From Euglena gracilis (taxonomy: Eukaryota; Euglenida; Euglenophyceae; Euglenales), in the NCBI GenBank assembly GCA_039621445.1, contig CP154956.1:65860257-65924256 (forward strand): a stretch of 64,000 bases of DNA, read 5' to 3'. Every line of letters begins with the position of its first letter. Position 1 is the first letter of the stretch. Under the pieces are notes generated by a model, which made no database searches, was not told the DNA's origin, and saw only the letters and a program-made list of their open reading frames with translations. The position numbers were made by a program, and so were the translations under genes. Shown here piece after piece: positions 1-46,100 of this stretch.

Positions 1-1311
1 CCTGCACAATGCCATGACAGTCCAGCAGTGTTGGTGCTGAGGTTGTTCACACCATGGACAAAACCCTGGGCTTGCCCTCAACCCCCCAGCCACTGCACCT
101 AGGTGGTTCCCTACTGTTCCCGCACCTCCCAATTCAAGCTCCCAGGTATCGGAACTCTCGGTATCGGGTAATCAGGTATCAGGAAATCAGGTTTCTCCGC
201 AAAACACATTTTTTGATGTTTTGGATGGGCACGGTCAAGGATGCCAGAAGATCACTTTTTTTTCTCTGAAGTTGGCCAAAAGATGCCATTTTTTTGGCCG
301 TCTTTCCTGTGGATTTTTCCAGTGAATGGGCTGGGATGGAATTTTTGCTCCAGGGCAGCCTTAATGGGACCAAATGGTCAAAAACCAGTCTGGTGCCAAA
401 GTCAAAATGTCACTGTATCAAGTTTCTGTAGTTCAGAACGCCTAGGGAAGGGTCAGGACCCTTTCCCCATAGCGAGGAGAGTGAACAAAATCACAATGAC
501 TGCCATCGTCAAGCAACAGGTCTGACCTGGAACATTTTGGAGTGTGCAGATGCCCACTGAAATTTTGACACACACAATGCACACCTACTCAGATCCTGAG
601 CACAGGATGTTTCGTAGTTTTTTGGGGGGGAGTTTGGGTTTTTTTAGAAAAAAAAATTGCTCTGAAACCACTGGATTTTCGGTGAGAATTCAAATTATGG
701 GAAACCATTGGGTCATTGAGGATGTTTCTTGAGTGCTCAGCATAACTCGCATTTAAGCCTTTTGATTTTCTGTTGCACATTTTCATTTGCACGTTTGCGC
801 AATATTCCACTGTTTACGAATTGTATGATGATTCTTCAAGGGGCAGCCTGCACAGTGCGCACAGTGTTTGAGCTGAAAACATATGGCAACTTTTTAATTT
901 TTCACCTGTCCGAGAACGGACCAGCCAAAGACATGGAGGGGGGGGTTTGCGCCCGAGAGTCTGTCAGCCAAGCCAAATTTCCTTTGAAAATAGGACAATT
1001 TCAGGCCCCTGGCGCCAAAGGCGCCAGGGGGTGTGCTATAGCACAACCCATCCAAAACCCCGACCCCCCCCAAGGGGTGCGAACTTCCTTAAAAAGGAGC
1101 CTGACCCCGTCCCCGATGATGTACAAATATTTGGAGGAGAAAACGGTCGGAAAAAGTTTACTGGGAAGAGGCTTGGAGGAATGGCCTCCAAGCCCCTTCC
1201 CAGGAAAGGACAACGAGACGTTTGGAAACAAAAAAGGCCGAAGAAATACTGCAACACGACACACACGGCGTGCCCGGGAGGAGAGGGGTGGTGGAAGGGG
1301 TGGGAGGCCAC
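1..1311 (-). other. Long RPT4 intron, continuing off the left edge
   Basis: This stretch follows the donor after the exon ending at 1312 and contains no recognisable RPT4 coding. I looked on the minus strand for the P-loop exon that should come next and did not find it, so that exon lies outside the window. The stretch holds a G-rich dispersed repeat near 960-1110, including a GGCGCC-AAA-GGCGCC hairpin near 1010. A related copy lies at 47460-47680. Confidence 0.6.
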
Positions 1312-4219
1312 CTTCGGGGGCTTGATGCCCACACGGGCAAAGATCTCCGGGTTGATCAGCGGCAGCTCGATGACCTCCCGCAGCTCCCGGATCTGTTCCT
1401 GCAGCCCGCCCACCGCGCTGAACGACACGCTGCCCGGGTCCTCGTGCCGCATGTTGTACACCAGCGGGTCGACCTGAACCGCGTGGCGGAGGGCTGGATG
1501 GCAGAGGCCGACGGCGCCGGGCACCCAATTCGGCGGCAGATAGCGATGATGACGATGGTCTTATAAAGTGGTCATCCGTAGCACATAAAATAGCATCCAT
1601 AATGTACTCTCCTGGTGCCATGATGAACATATCCACTGGAAACTGTCACCTAACAAATTGGACAGTACCGGGGGACCAGGGTACTGAAAGGGGGAGGAGG
1701 GGGCGGGGGGGTCCGGACCTTCCCCCTGAAGGGGAGGTCAATTCTGTGAAAAGAAAATACACCACGAAGTGCCAAAAAATGTTCGCAGACATAACATCCC
1801 GATGCATTCCGATGCATTGTCATGTCCCCCCCCCGGGAAACTGTTGTGCTTGAGGCCAGGGTCCCACCCGGTACCAAACAACCTGTGAAGCCGCAGTTCT
1901 CTGGTTTCCCCTTGAATGGCCCTACCCAGTGATTACCAACCTATCCTCATGCCAAGTTGTCAAGGTCCCCGGCACACTGCACGCGCGGTGGCATTGCGCC
2001 GGGGGAGTTGGACTACCCCCCCCCAGTCCGGAGGTAGGATTCCATGGAACCAAAACGATTCTCTTCCCGTTTGGAAGTGCCGGGGAGAAGCAGATTTCAC
2101 ACATGTGTTGGCCGAGTTTCAAAAGAAGTGAACAAAGCGCGATTTTCGGCACTTTTTATTTAGACGCCAGGCGGCTGGTTGCAGAACAAAACCCCCTCTT
2201 GGGCAGAGACTTCGACAGAGCGACCAGCTCGGGCTAAAATGCCCGAAGCCCTAAAATCGAGGCCGAATTGGTGACGTTGTGGAAGGCACTGCTGCTCAGC
2301 CTGCATCCACAGGGGGGTCTGCATTCTTCAGTGCTGCTTGGCCGAATGCTGCTTGGAGCCCTTGCCTGGGGCTTTGCAATACGGAAGTGGTCGGTAAAAG
2401 AGGGGAAAAAATGCTCTTGGGATTGTCCTCAATTTTCTCAATTTTGCACAGCACAGCAGCGTGCTGCATCGGAGCTGGCTGGTCAATGTGCACTCACCAT
2501 CATCACAGAGGATGGGGTTGGCAGAGGCTTGGAGGCTGGGGGTTGGGCATGGCCAGAAATTTTCCAGAACATGCCCACTGTTCTCCCGCTGTTGTTGACC
2601 GGGGTACCTTTCACATCCTGTTGGGAACACCCTCCTGCCGGGCACAGGGCCGGGTTGGGGGGCGGGAGGGGGGGGGCATGCCTCGCGCGGCAGGATGCGC
2701 ATGATAGTCAGTGTGGTCATGTCCAGCGTCACGCGCTTCCCGGCCTTGAGCTGGTCCTTGGGGACGCGGGAGCGGACGCCCACCAGGTACCGTGGCCCCG
2801 AGGAGGCCTTAATGATGTACTTCTCGTCGTCCACCTGGACAGGAGAGGCAGAGGAGGGGCAGAAAAATATTGACCCCCCAAAATGGCCAAACGTGTCATT
2901 TTGGGGCTTGTTGGCAAAAAAATGGGGAAAATGTAAAAAAAATTCGGCGATATGTCTGCATGTCGACATTGATGATGTCAGCCATTCCATCATGTCCCCA
3001 CAGGGGCACGAAGCTGGGGGGGGGGGGACACCTCGTTTAGGGGGAAATGAGATGGATTTAAGGATTGGCACAAGGCACAAACAGCTTGGGATGGGCACGT
3101 GACAGGTGCGTGGGTCCTCTTGTGCATCGTTCAATGTTGTAGTTCAGCACCTCCGGCATTGAGGGGGAGGGACAGCGAAAAGAGGCACAGAGCAACAGCC
3201 ACACGTCATTGAGGATTGAGAATAAGAGACGTTGGTCGACTCAGCGGGGAGGGTTCATCTGGGTGGGGGCAACTGCAGCACCTGTCGCAGCACTTCCCCG
3301 ACGATCTGCCCCACACACTGCAGGTTCTTCAGGTCGTCCTCCGACTTCTCGTATTCCTTCTTCAGGTCCCGCATCCCCAGCCTCAGGCTCTTCAGCTGGG
3401 AGTCATTGGACTGGTGCTCTGAAGGAGGCAGTGGGAAGGGGGCATGGGCAGCTGTTGGCCTTGGGTGACCATAACCAGTGCCAGAACAGCATATACAGCA
3501 TGCATGAAAGAGATACATGCTGGTTCCTTGAATAAGAAGGCAAATCAAAGAATGCAAACAATTTTTGCAAACTATTAGGAGGAAAAAAACAGGTCCTACC
3601 CCTCACACAATAACGGTGAGAATTGGATCCCCCTGAAACTGTCGCTCAACAGGGTCGGCGGGGAGGGAGTGGGATGCCTCAGTCCGGGTCAGGCTCCACC
3701 GCCACCTCCCAGGGTCGCAATAAAGAAAAGCTACTTTATTCCTCGTGTTCGAAATTCTGCAAATTTTACCCACTCGTTTGGATCCACAAGACCAGGGAAT
3801 CAGCGGCGAACTCACCCACAGACAAACCAACTCCAGGAGAAAACGCCATGCGCTCCACTCCGCATTGCCATCAACTCTGAGGTTGGCCAGTATCATCGAC
3901 CCTGCCAACTTCCTATCAAAAGGCAGGTTGGCCGATCCTGGGGGCCCGGACAGATTGTTGGCAGTGCCCAAACAGTTTTTCGGGAATGAATTTTCCACAA
4001 CGCCGACAACCAACCAACGACTGCTGCTACCCAGCAGTATATGTTTTGCCGATTTCGAAGGATGAAAACAAAATCCCCCGGCAGGGTGGCAAATTCAGCG
4101 GCACCCAGGGGATGACCACTGCCGAAAGGGGGTTCTTAATCTCACAGATTGCCCAACAGCACACCCAGCTTCTTTTTGAAGTAGTTGGCGCGGGCACGCT
4201 CACGTTCGGGATCAGTCAT
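1312..4219 (-). CDS. PSMC6: 26S proteasome regulatory subunit RPT4 (PSMC6), 5' part only
   Basis: This is an AAA ATPase subunit of the 19S proteasome base, which unfolds ubiquitinated substrates. Four exons are visible: 4165-4219, 3282-3418, 2682-2834 and 1312-1473. Exon 1 starts [18 protein letters not shown], like other RPT4 N termini. Exon 2 carries the coiled coil and the block [10 protein letters not shown]. Exon 3 is the OB-like domain ([21 protein letters not shown]). Exon 4 begins VDPLVYNM, carries [18 protein letters not shown] and ends at IKPPK, just before the P-loop. Introns 1 and 2 are GT-AG. Intron 3 has a GC donor, or, shifted by one base, the +4 GCC / -8 GGT pairing of a nonconventional intron. 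The walker motifs and C terminus lie off the left edge. The family call is secure; the remaining exons are unseen. Confidence 0.93.
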
Positions 4220-4232
4220 GGAGAAGGCAAGT

Positions 4233-4240
4233 CTGGGAAG
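4233..4240 (-). promoter_or_regulatory. Candidate spliced-leader acceptor of RPT4
   Basis: A pyrimidine-rich CTTCCCAG ends 13 nt upstream of the RPT4 start codon at 4219. If the organism is a euglenid, this is where a spliced leader would be trans-spliced. The role is inferred from position and from similar sites before the two PC-esterase genes. Confidence 0.5.
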
Positions 4241-6688
4241 GGCAAGGCGACAGGCTGGGAAGTTGCAACGTCACTCCATCTTGCTGGAGGGTGTGAGAAG
4301 ATTTACTATTCCTACCACCTCCTTTCCTTGCATTTCTGGTTGTTGAAGCCATTCCATTCCATTGCTCCCGCCCTCCATTTGCTGACGCTGGTGCCATTTA
4401 GCGACAGATTTTTGCCACCACTGGGGGGTGCACACTTCTCCCACTCTGCTCCGGACGCACTTTTTTGGACTGTAGACATTTCAGCTGGAAAGGAAAAAAC
4501 TTCATCTCCTCGGGAATTTGGTAACTTATTTGATGCAAAGCCACACTTTCTTTCTCCTAAAAAAAAAGGCATACAAGCATTAGCAAATCTCCTTGTCCTG
4601 CACATTTTATTCAACAACATTTGCCTAAAAAATGGGGGGGGGGGAAACTGGACAAAAAAACAGCTGAAAACGTTGTTTTTTTTTATAAAAAAAAAAACTG
4701 TCAAAAAAACTGAGGAATGAATTTTTTAAAAAAATAAATTCTGAAGAAAAAAAACTCTGACTTTAAAAAAAATGCCAGAAACACATCCATTTGGATGTGT
4801 CCCTGGAAAATGATTATTGATATTATAATATCACTTTTCTTCGCCTTTCCTTCGTTTTTTTTTTTTTGCTGGAAGTCCAGTTGGTGGCAAGCATCTGGAA
4901 ATGGCCCGGAATGATGTGTCGGCAACTTCTCGGGGAGGGTCAGCATTTCTCTTCTTGGGGGTATTCTAACACCCACACATGTTTCTATGTGCCAAAGCAT
5001 CCGCCACTTCCTCAAGAGGTTGATTCAAGAGGGCGGGGGGGGGGGGGCACCTCAGCTGTTTGAAGAAAGGTGCTCATTTCCCCCCGCAAAATTATGCAAC
5101 AGGTTGGAGGAAATCTACTCCGCTTGAAAAAAGGCTTCCTTATCACGAAATGAAGGTCTTTCCCCCAGAGGACTCTCTTGAAGGATGCAAAGCAGCCTGG
5201 ACTCACATCAAACAAAAACAGGTTTGTCTTGTTGCACAGAAATTTTCTGCTCAACCAAGCAAAAAAAGCTGGCTAGCCGGGGGCCTGGGCTGGGCAGAAA
5301 GCGGGCTGGGCAGCAGCCCCGGGAGTGGGTCAGCAAAACTTTAGCGCAAATATTTCAGCAGGTTTCGCAATACCATGGTGCCAGATTCCCATGGGAATGG
5401 GGGGAATCCTCATCCAAATAATAACTAGAACCCAAACCCTAAAACAAAAACAGAAAACATCATGGAAACCATAGATTTGGTTGGCATTCAGACAATAAAC
5501 CTCCCCTCAACCCCAAATAAACCCCCCGCCCCAAATTAGACCCCGGGTCTACTTTTTGGGTCCATTGCTGAAGATCTCAAAGGGAAGTCTTTGGGTGGTC
5601 TCCTTTTTGGGTTTTTGCTGAAAAATTCGACCGAAAAAAGCCTTCCTGGGAGGGTTGGAAAATAGGCCCAAAAAAGGCTATTTTTGGCAATTTGAAAACT
5701 TTGTCAAAAAAATGCCAATTTTAACACATGCAAAATGCATAAAAATCAAAAAAAAATGTCAGAAATCACCCATTTTTTGTGATTTTGTGGGCATTTCACA
5801 GATTTAGGGGGGCGAAATTTGGATTTTCCAAAAAATCCGCAGGGGGGGTCATTTTGGGGGTTGAACTATGCAGCCCCCACCCCAGTTGTGTAGGGCTGCC
5901 GCTGATGCTGAGGGTTGATGGTTTGGCCAGTGCCAGTGGTTGGTGCTGCCTCTTAAAGCTTCAACAAACAGCAATGAAGTTCGTTGCATGGTTCCTTCGC
6001 CTATCTCACATAGGTCAGCTGCGATACCACAACTCTGATCGCACACCTGTTTTTTAACATGTTCAGTGAAAACACACACAACGCATGCAATGCTCTCATT
6101 TGACGTCAGCTGCCAAAGCAAGCACCGAGAGGAATCAGTTATGGGCAATGCAGCAACCCACCAAGTGGTTGGCAGTAATGTGTGCCCCCCCGCCCCCCGC
6201 AACAGCTTTGTAACCCCCAAGAATAATAACCCCAAAATTAACCCCCCCCAAATAATGGCCCCTGGATTTTAACCAAAAATTCGAGTAATAGTCTCCCCCC
6301 CCGGCTGCTCTGAGCTTCGGAGTTTGTGGCTTTCTCCCTCCTGGCAGACGAAGAAAGCCAGGCAAGGTTTTTTAAAAGACCAAGTTTTTGCAAAAAAAAA
6401 AAGTATTTGCCATCGGAGGGCACAAAAAAATGGTATGAAAAAAGCATTCTTTAAAACGGGGGGGTTTCGAAGACATTTTGTTGAAGACCCATTTTTCACA
6501 CACAAAAGCCAAAAAAGCCCCCCAACTATACAAAGGTTAGCCCCATCCGGAAATGCCACAAGGTGGGACGTTGGTTCAGTACAACATACAACAGGGCGTG
6601 GCCTACGTCGTTGAGGTTTGTTCTGGATTCCTTCGCCGCGGGCCGCTCAGAGTCCAATGGGCGACTACCGAATGGAACATCGCCGGGC
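4241..6688. other. Intergenic region between RPT4 and PCE-1
   Basis: I see no convincing gene here. The stretch contains A/T homopolymers near 4560-4870, several short G or C runs (for example near 5035 and 6190-6300) and no ORF with family features. It must hold the RPT4 promoter and the PCE-1 3' UTR. Confidence 0.5.
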
Positions 6689-20588
<13,900 letters not shown>

Positions 20589-20607
20589 CCATGCGGGGGG
20601 GTGTGCC

Positions 20608-20620
20608 CTGGTGGGGAGGG
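20608..20620 (-). promoter_or_regulatory. Candidate spliced-leader acceptor of PCE-1
   Basis: A C/T tract ending in CCACCAG lies 19 nt upstream of the start at 20588 and is followed by GGCACAC. PCE-2 has CTGCCCAG followed by GGCACCC in the same place. Both genes also have an out-of-frame ATG four bases before the signal-peptide ATG. Confidence 0.5.
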
Positions 20621-21925
20621 GGGAGGCTCCCCCGGAACGGTGAGAATGGGAGGGGGATACTGAAGGCCGGGGGAGACTGTCATTCTTGGGTCCAGGCCAA
20701 CCCAGCCCAGTTGGGCAATACTTGGCTCTTTGGGAGCCAGCCCCCCGGAAGACAAGGTTGGTCAGTGCTGGGTTCCACCCATAACTTAAAATGGCAGTTT
20801 CTGGTGCCGGGCAGCGCCATCTGCACCAAACTGTTCAACGACACACCCACGCCTCTGGCACAACCCACCCCAGCCTGCCCAAGCAAATGCAGTAGAAACG
20901 GGGGGGGGGGGCGTTGGACATAGGGTTGTGACCAAAAAGGTGTCCTCCAACTGGGGGGGGGGGGTCGTTGGACAAGGGGTCAAAAAAAAGTCCACAGGTA
21001 CCCAGGACCCCACCCCCTAAAAAAGCCAAAGTTCTCCTTCCAACACTTTCCAACGCCAAAACCTTTGGGCAATTTTGACAAATTTTTGTTCAAAAAGTGC
21101 CAAAAATGGCATTTTGGCCAATTTTGGTGGGTTAGTTAGAACTATGCTGGACCAGGGTCAGATCAAACCATGGAAAATCAAATAAGCCCCCAAAAAACAG
21201 CAAATCATACAAGAGAATAGATTGATTGTCTGACAGAAAATATGAGCCAAGGAATCCAGTTTCAACCCATCTTCACCCAAACTTGGCCTATTTTGGTTCC
21301 CTCCAAGGCAAAAAATCTATCAACGCCCGAGTCAGGTTGTAATGTACTCAAAGCCACTGTGAAACGGTCATAACTCGGGCTACATGGATTTTGCCATTGA
21401 ATGGGGCGTTCCAAGGATTTCGATTAGGTCTCCTAGCATTTCCTTTGTGTCAGCATTCTCCTCGAGAAATTTGAAATTTGATCGGGGGGGAGGAAATCAT
21501 GCATTCCCTAAAAAACGAGATCTATGATTGGCATTCTATGAAATTTCATTCCCCTTGGCTCACAGTACCCACACCATGTCCAGCGACCAGTAACCTCTGT
21601 GTTCCGACGGGGGATTAGACATAAGGGGCTCGTTGGACATACAGGGGGGGGGGGGTAACGGTGCCACCTAAAAAATTGGTTGCATATCTCACTGATGGAC
21701 CTCCACCAGCAAGGCAGGTAGTGGTGCAGTAAAGCACGTCACGTTCCGAAGTGTGTCGTCACTGCGTTCATTGCGTGGAGGGGAGGGGAGGACTGGCTTG
21801 CGGGAGAGCTTTGCGAGACGCCGCCGCGGAGTTCCATCCTGTGGCAAGCATCCCGAGGCCTGTGAGGAGAGGTCGGCCAGGCCGACAAGACGTCGGCCCA
21901 AGGTGCTACCAGCCACCCGGCGTCC
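20621..21925. other. Intergenic region between PCE-2 and PCE-1
   Basis: About 1.3 kb with no supported gene. It contains G runs near 20900 and 20955, motifs resembling TCGTTGGACAAGG that recur at 19240-19270 and 21630, and a dispersed repeat at about 21350-21495 related to 50745-50890. Confidence 0.5.
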
Positions 21926-41616
<19,691 letters not shown>

Positions 41617-41627
41617 GCATGGGTGCC

Positions 41628-41640
41628 CTGGGCAGGAGGG
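41628..41640 (-). promoter_or_regulatory. Candidate spliced-leader acceptor of PCE-2
   Basis: CCCTCCTGCCCAG ends 12 nt upstream of the start at 41616 and is followed by GGCACCC. It matches the arrangement in PCE-1. Confidence 0.5.
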
Positions 41641-43114
41641 GGAGCGGCCTCGGGAACTGGTTGTTTGTTATCATCGTTTGCTGCAAGGAACATATGCTAC
41701 ACAAAATCACCCACAACAAAAAAAGATGTGCAGCGAGTCTCATCAAAGTCACACATTCTGAGTACCAGACGAGTACCAGACGAGTCAAAAAATGTTCGGA
41801 GCAGAATTGCGTTGCATGGGCTTCATATCCACCTATCTTGAGAATGTATCCTGGCGGGCAAAAACCCCTTCCTCACAGAAGCACAGGGGCACTGAAAGCG
41901 GAGGATGGTGCCCGACGGCGAGGGGATTCTCATTCTGTGTTTAGGACTCCCGAAAATAGAAAAATCCCGAAAAAATTTCTTGGGTGCTTCAGGAACCCCA
42001 GAGGTTCCAAGCAACAGACCCAAAAATCACACCCAGCACCTTTCTGAGGGAGGTTTGAGGGGGCTTGGCGCTTGAAGGGAAACAGCACCTGCAGCGGTGG
42101 TAGGTGCATTTTTATTTGTTTAAACTGGCTTATATTAAGATTTTACACAATTTGTGGTCTGGACTACCCAAAAACTCAGAATTTTTACCATTTTTGTGCC
42201 CAAAATCGGGATTACAGAAATCATGGACTCCCCCCAAAATATAAACTTCCTGGTTTTCTATTGAAATTTGACTTTGAAAAAATCTAAATACCCCCCATCC
42301 TCTTTTCGGTGTGTCGCATCACTCTTGGGTCCAAGGGCCGTCATCATTTGGCAGCGTATATCATTCAACCTTTTAATTCAGGCAGCTGAGTTTGCCGCCA
42401 AGGTGTCCAGGTGTGAGCCGTTCCGGTGGGTTGCTCAGAATCGTCTGGCAAAGGTTGTGTTGTTTCAGCTCAGTTTTTCTGAGAAGTAATGGTTTCCCCA
42501 ACGACGAGGGGGTTGATCAAACTCTTTTCTGTTGTGGCCCACACATTTGATCAGACCGGCTCAGAATTTGAAACCCTTTTTTTGGAAACAAAACAGACCA
42601 GGACCGCGCAGTATGCCGTTTCGCATACCATGTGGCATGCCTTTCGGTTCGAGAATTGAAAGTGACAGATGTGGAAATCGGGATTCTGAATTCGACAGAT
42701 ATTACAGAGCAGGACGATTCTCATTGTGCCAGAAATTGTAGTGCTGCTGAAAGAAACCTCTTGAAGGATGTCAGCGGTGTACACCTTTCAGGAAACTGTT
42801 TACAAATGATGAATGCAGCTTCGATTTCCGGGTCCTTGTTATTTAGCAGTGCATTCTCATTGTTGCTCTTTTTCACAGCATTTTTATCAGAACGACCCAG
42901 TAATGATTGCGGCACAATTTTGCATCGTGAGAGCCCGGAAAACCACAGAAAGCGCCTATAGACAAAGATGCAACAGACAACCAACACATGTGCCAAAACA
43001 AAGATGTGTAGGGTCGTGCCAAACAGGTGGCCAATAAAACAAAAGTGTATTGCCTGCACTGACAGAGATGGTTCACCGACACCAACGCCAGTCAGGAAAC
43101 AGAAGCGTCGGCCG
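41641..43114. other. Intergenic region between the GTPase-like gene and PCE-2
   Basis: About 1.5 kb with no supported gene. Moderately AT-rich, with few G runs and no strong repeat. Confidence 0.5.
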
Positions 43115-46100
43115 TCACAAAGGGGGTCCAGCATCGGTCGCTGTGGGGCCCAGAGGCTCCACCCAACAGGGCGGCCGCCGCTGCCGGTGCCGCCGCGCCC
43201 ACGCGCCGAAGCCCATGCCGCGGTGCCAGCTGCGCGGCCACGGTGGCAGCCCCTCGTACGGGTACGGGCTGACGCCCCGCAGGACGAGGGCCACCACGTC
43301 CCAGGGCAAGCGCCGCAGGCAGAGCTGCACCGTCACCTGCCGGGGGAGAGGGCACTCCACTGGCCACCTGACGGGCCCGAGGTCTGGGTCGATGCGCGAA
43401 GGGACATTGGCGGCAAAACACACCTTCGTTTTGTGGGGGGGGGGGGTGCGTGGGCTGGGGGCTGGGGAGGAGCACACCGCCAGCTGCTGGTAGCGAGGCG
43501 GGTACATCGGGAGGTACCGCGGCTGCCAGTCCGGTAGCACGTAGAACACCGTCTGGATGTGGCCCGCCGCCGCCACCCGCCCCGCCTGGAACAGCACGAA
43601 GCGGCCTGCCGCAGAGCAGGGGTGAAGAGTGTCGGTTGGCCGGCCCCACCGAGCCGTCTGGTGGCTGGTCAACGGTCCTTGTGCGGCCCAAGCCATTGGT
43701 GGGCATCCCTTGGTTTGGTGCGGTATTGGGGGGGGGGGGCTTCGATCATTTGGTGAAAGAATTCATATATCTGACCAAATTATCTAACAACCCCGCTTTT
43801 GACAGAGGGCACACACCCAGGCGGGGATACTCGGGGAGGACTTCCATGGCGGACTTCTGATGGAAAATCAGGAGGACACCCGCTGTGTCCCCGGCGTCCA
43901 GCCTGGGTGATGGACGAGTGGAGTGGATGCAGTGATGGAAAGGTGGAGTTGAGGATCCAGAGTCGGACCTGCAGACAGCTGGGGGAATACTATTGCCATG
44001 TCAGATTTTGCAACCAGCAACCAGGGCGTCGCTTAATGACCCCAGGGGGTCCAGCTCAGAGGCTGGAAAACTTGGGCTGGCTGGAAAAAGGCTGCTGGCT
44101 GATCCCCCTAGGGAGGCCCGGCTGGAACTGGGCCCGACCTGAGGTCGAACCAGGTAAACCCCCCCCCCTCATTTAGAACGACCCCCCTCTGATAACGAAC
44201 CCCCCCATTTATAACGACCCATCCTGGACCTCCACCAAAAAAAGAAATATAACGACCCATGGTTGACAAAGAGCAGAAAGCACGGGTAAGGTGATGTATC
44301 TCACGTAAGAGCGTCCAGGCTCACCAGTGTTTATTTGAAGTATGAGCGGATCGACCGCTGCTTGGACGGGGGCGTGGTCAGGGTGGGCGGAGGAGCAGAG
44401 CCTACAGAGGACCCTTGCACATCCTCATCAAACTTCTTTACAACGTCATCAACTGGGGTGTGAACCCAGGTAGATGGCATGATGGATGGATGGTAGAAAG
44501 CGTGTCAGACATAGCTGCGGTAGGGAAAACAGCAAAGCCCCCCTCTGATAACGACCCCCCATTTATAACGACCCCCTCTGGATTTTCCACCAACTGAAAA
44601 GTCAGATAACGACCCGTCGTTACATTCAGGGGGGGGGGGGTACCAAAAAAATCGAAACTCCAAAAACGCCCAAAAACCTGCCAATTGTGCAAAAAAATCC
44701 ATTTTTTTTGACCCCAAATTTGCCCTGCCCAGCCAATATTTTTTGCCCAATTTGGCCCATTTTACCTCCGAAAGCCGAAAATCCATTACCGTCCAGCCGC
44801 CCTTCAGGCAGCTGGAAAATAAATAAAACGTGTCGATGGGGGGGAGGGGGGTATGGGGCTGGAAAACCAGGTTGGCTGGAAAAAGACGGCTGGCTGGCTG
44901 GACCCCCCCCGGGGATGGGGTCCACTTTGGCTTGAGCGACGTCCTGTTTGCAACATTGAACAAATAGGTGTCTTGCAATAAAAGAAATATGGTTATATTG
45001 CAAAAGCAACTGAGAAGAAGAGTAAATGTGGATTAAGCAGATGCAGCCTCAGACGTCATTTGCTGGTTTGCTTTCATCATTTCTGCCACCCAAAATAGGA
45101 AACCAACAGATTCCTTATTGGCTCATTGGCTCATCATCCAGCGGACACACAGGGACATGCACTTAGGCACAAAAGATCGAGTGCGCGCAGGAAAAACACC
45201 GCCTCATTCAATGAATTGGGAGGCACTGCACCCCAACCCCCACACACCTATCGGCCGAGGCGGCGCTGCCGGCCGGGCGCAGGATGGCGGCCACCCGGAC
45301 GCTGACCCGCGCAGTGTGGGCACACAGCAGGAGGCCCTGCCCGACGGCGAGGGTCCCCGCGCCGGTGACGGTGGCGACGCCCCGGATGGCCCGGGCCGAC
45401 ACGGGCGGGGCGTCCTTGATGAGGCCCAGCAGCATGCCCTGGGCCGTGGGGGGGGGGGGGGTAGGACGGCGGGGCGGGGAGTGCAGCCCGAAGTCAGCGC
45501 ATGACCCACCTGCCTCTGATCCCCATCACGGTGGCACTTGGTTTGCCAGCCTCTTTTGGGGGTGGGGGCACTGATGTCTTGCTTTCAGAAACCTCCTGCG
45601 ACACACGAGGCGCACTAATTTCTCTGAGGGTCTACTCTTGAATGGACCTAATTTGATGCTCACCTGGCCCTGCGTTGTTCTCGAGTAGGAATGAGAAGAA
45701 GGAGTGGGGAGAGGCTAAAGGTGTGCAAAGGTTTTGGACGTCGGATCAACAAAAAGTGGGAGGCTCGCAGGCACACCGGCCGGAGGTGCTTGACGGTGGA
45801 GCTGCTGGCCACAGTCAAGTCCACATACGCCCCACTGCCAGCGTGGTGCCAGGCTGTGTGCCGCATTGGGGGGGGGGGGGCGAGGCTCTGCAGAGGTTGG
45901 GAATTTTTGGCTGACCAGGCCGGCCTCAGAAGGTGAATTGAGAGAGCCCAACGAGAGCAGAGAAAAATGAAATCGCATTGGGCGATGATCGAAGCAGGAA
46001 CCGAACTGTCACTGGATTTCAAGCTGGCATACCTTTGGACTTATTTACACCTATTCTCTGGAACATTTGGCAGCTTTCATTGCCTAAGGCTAAGCATTCA

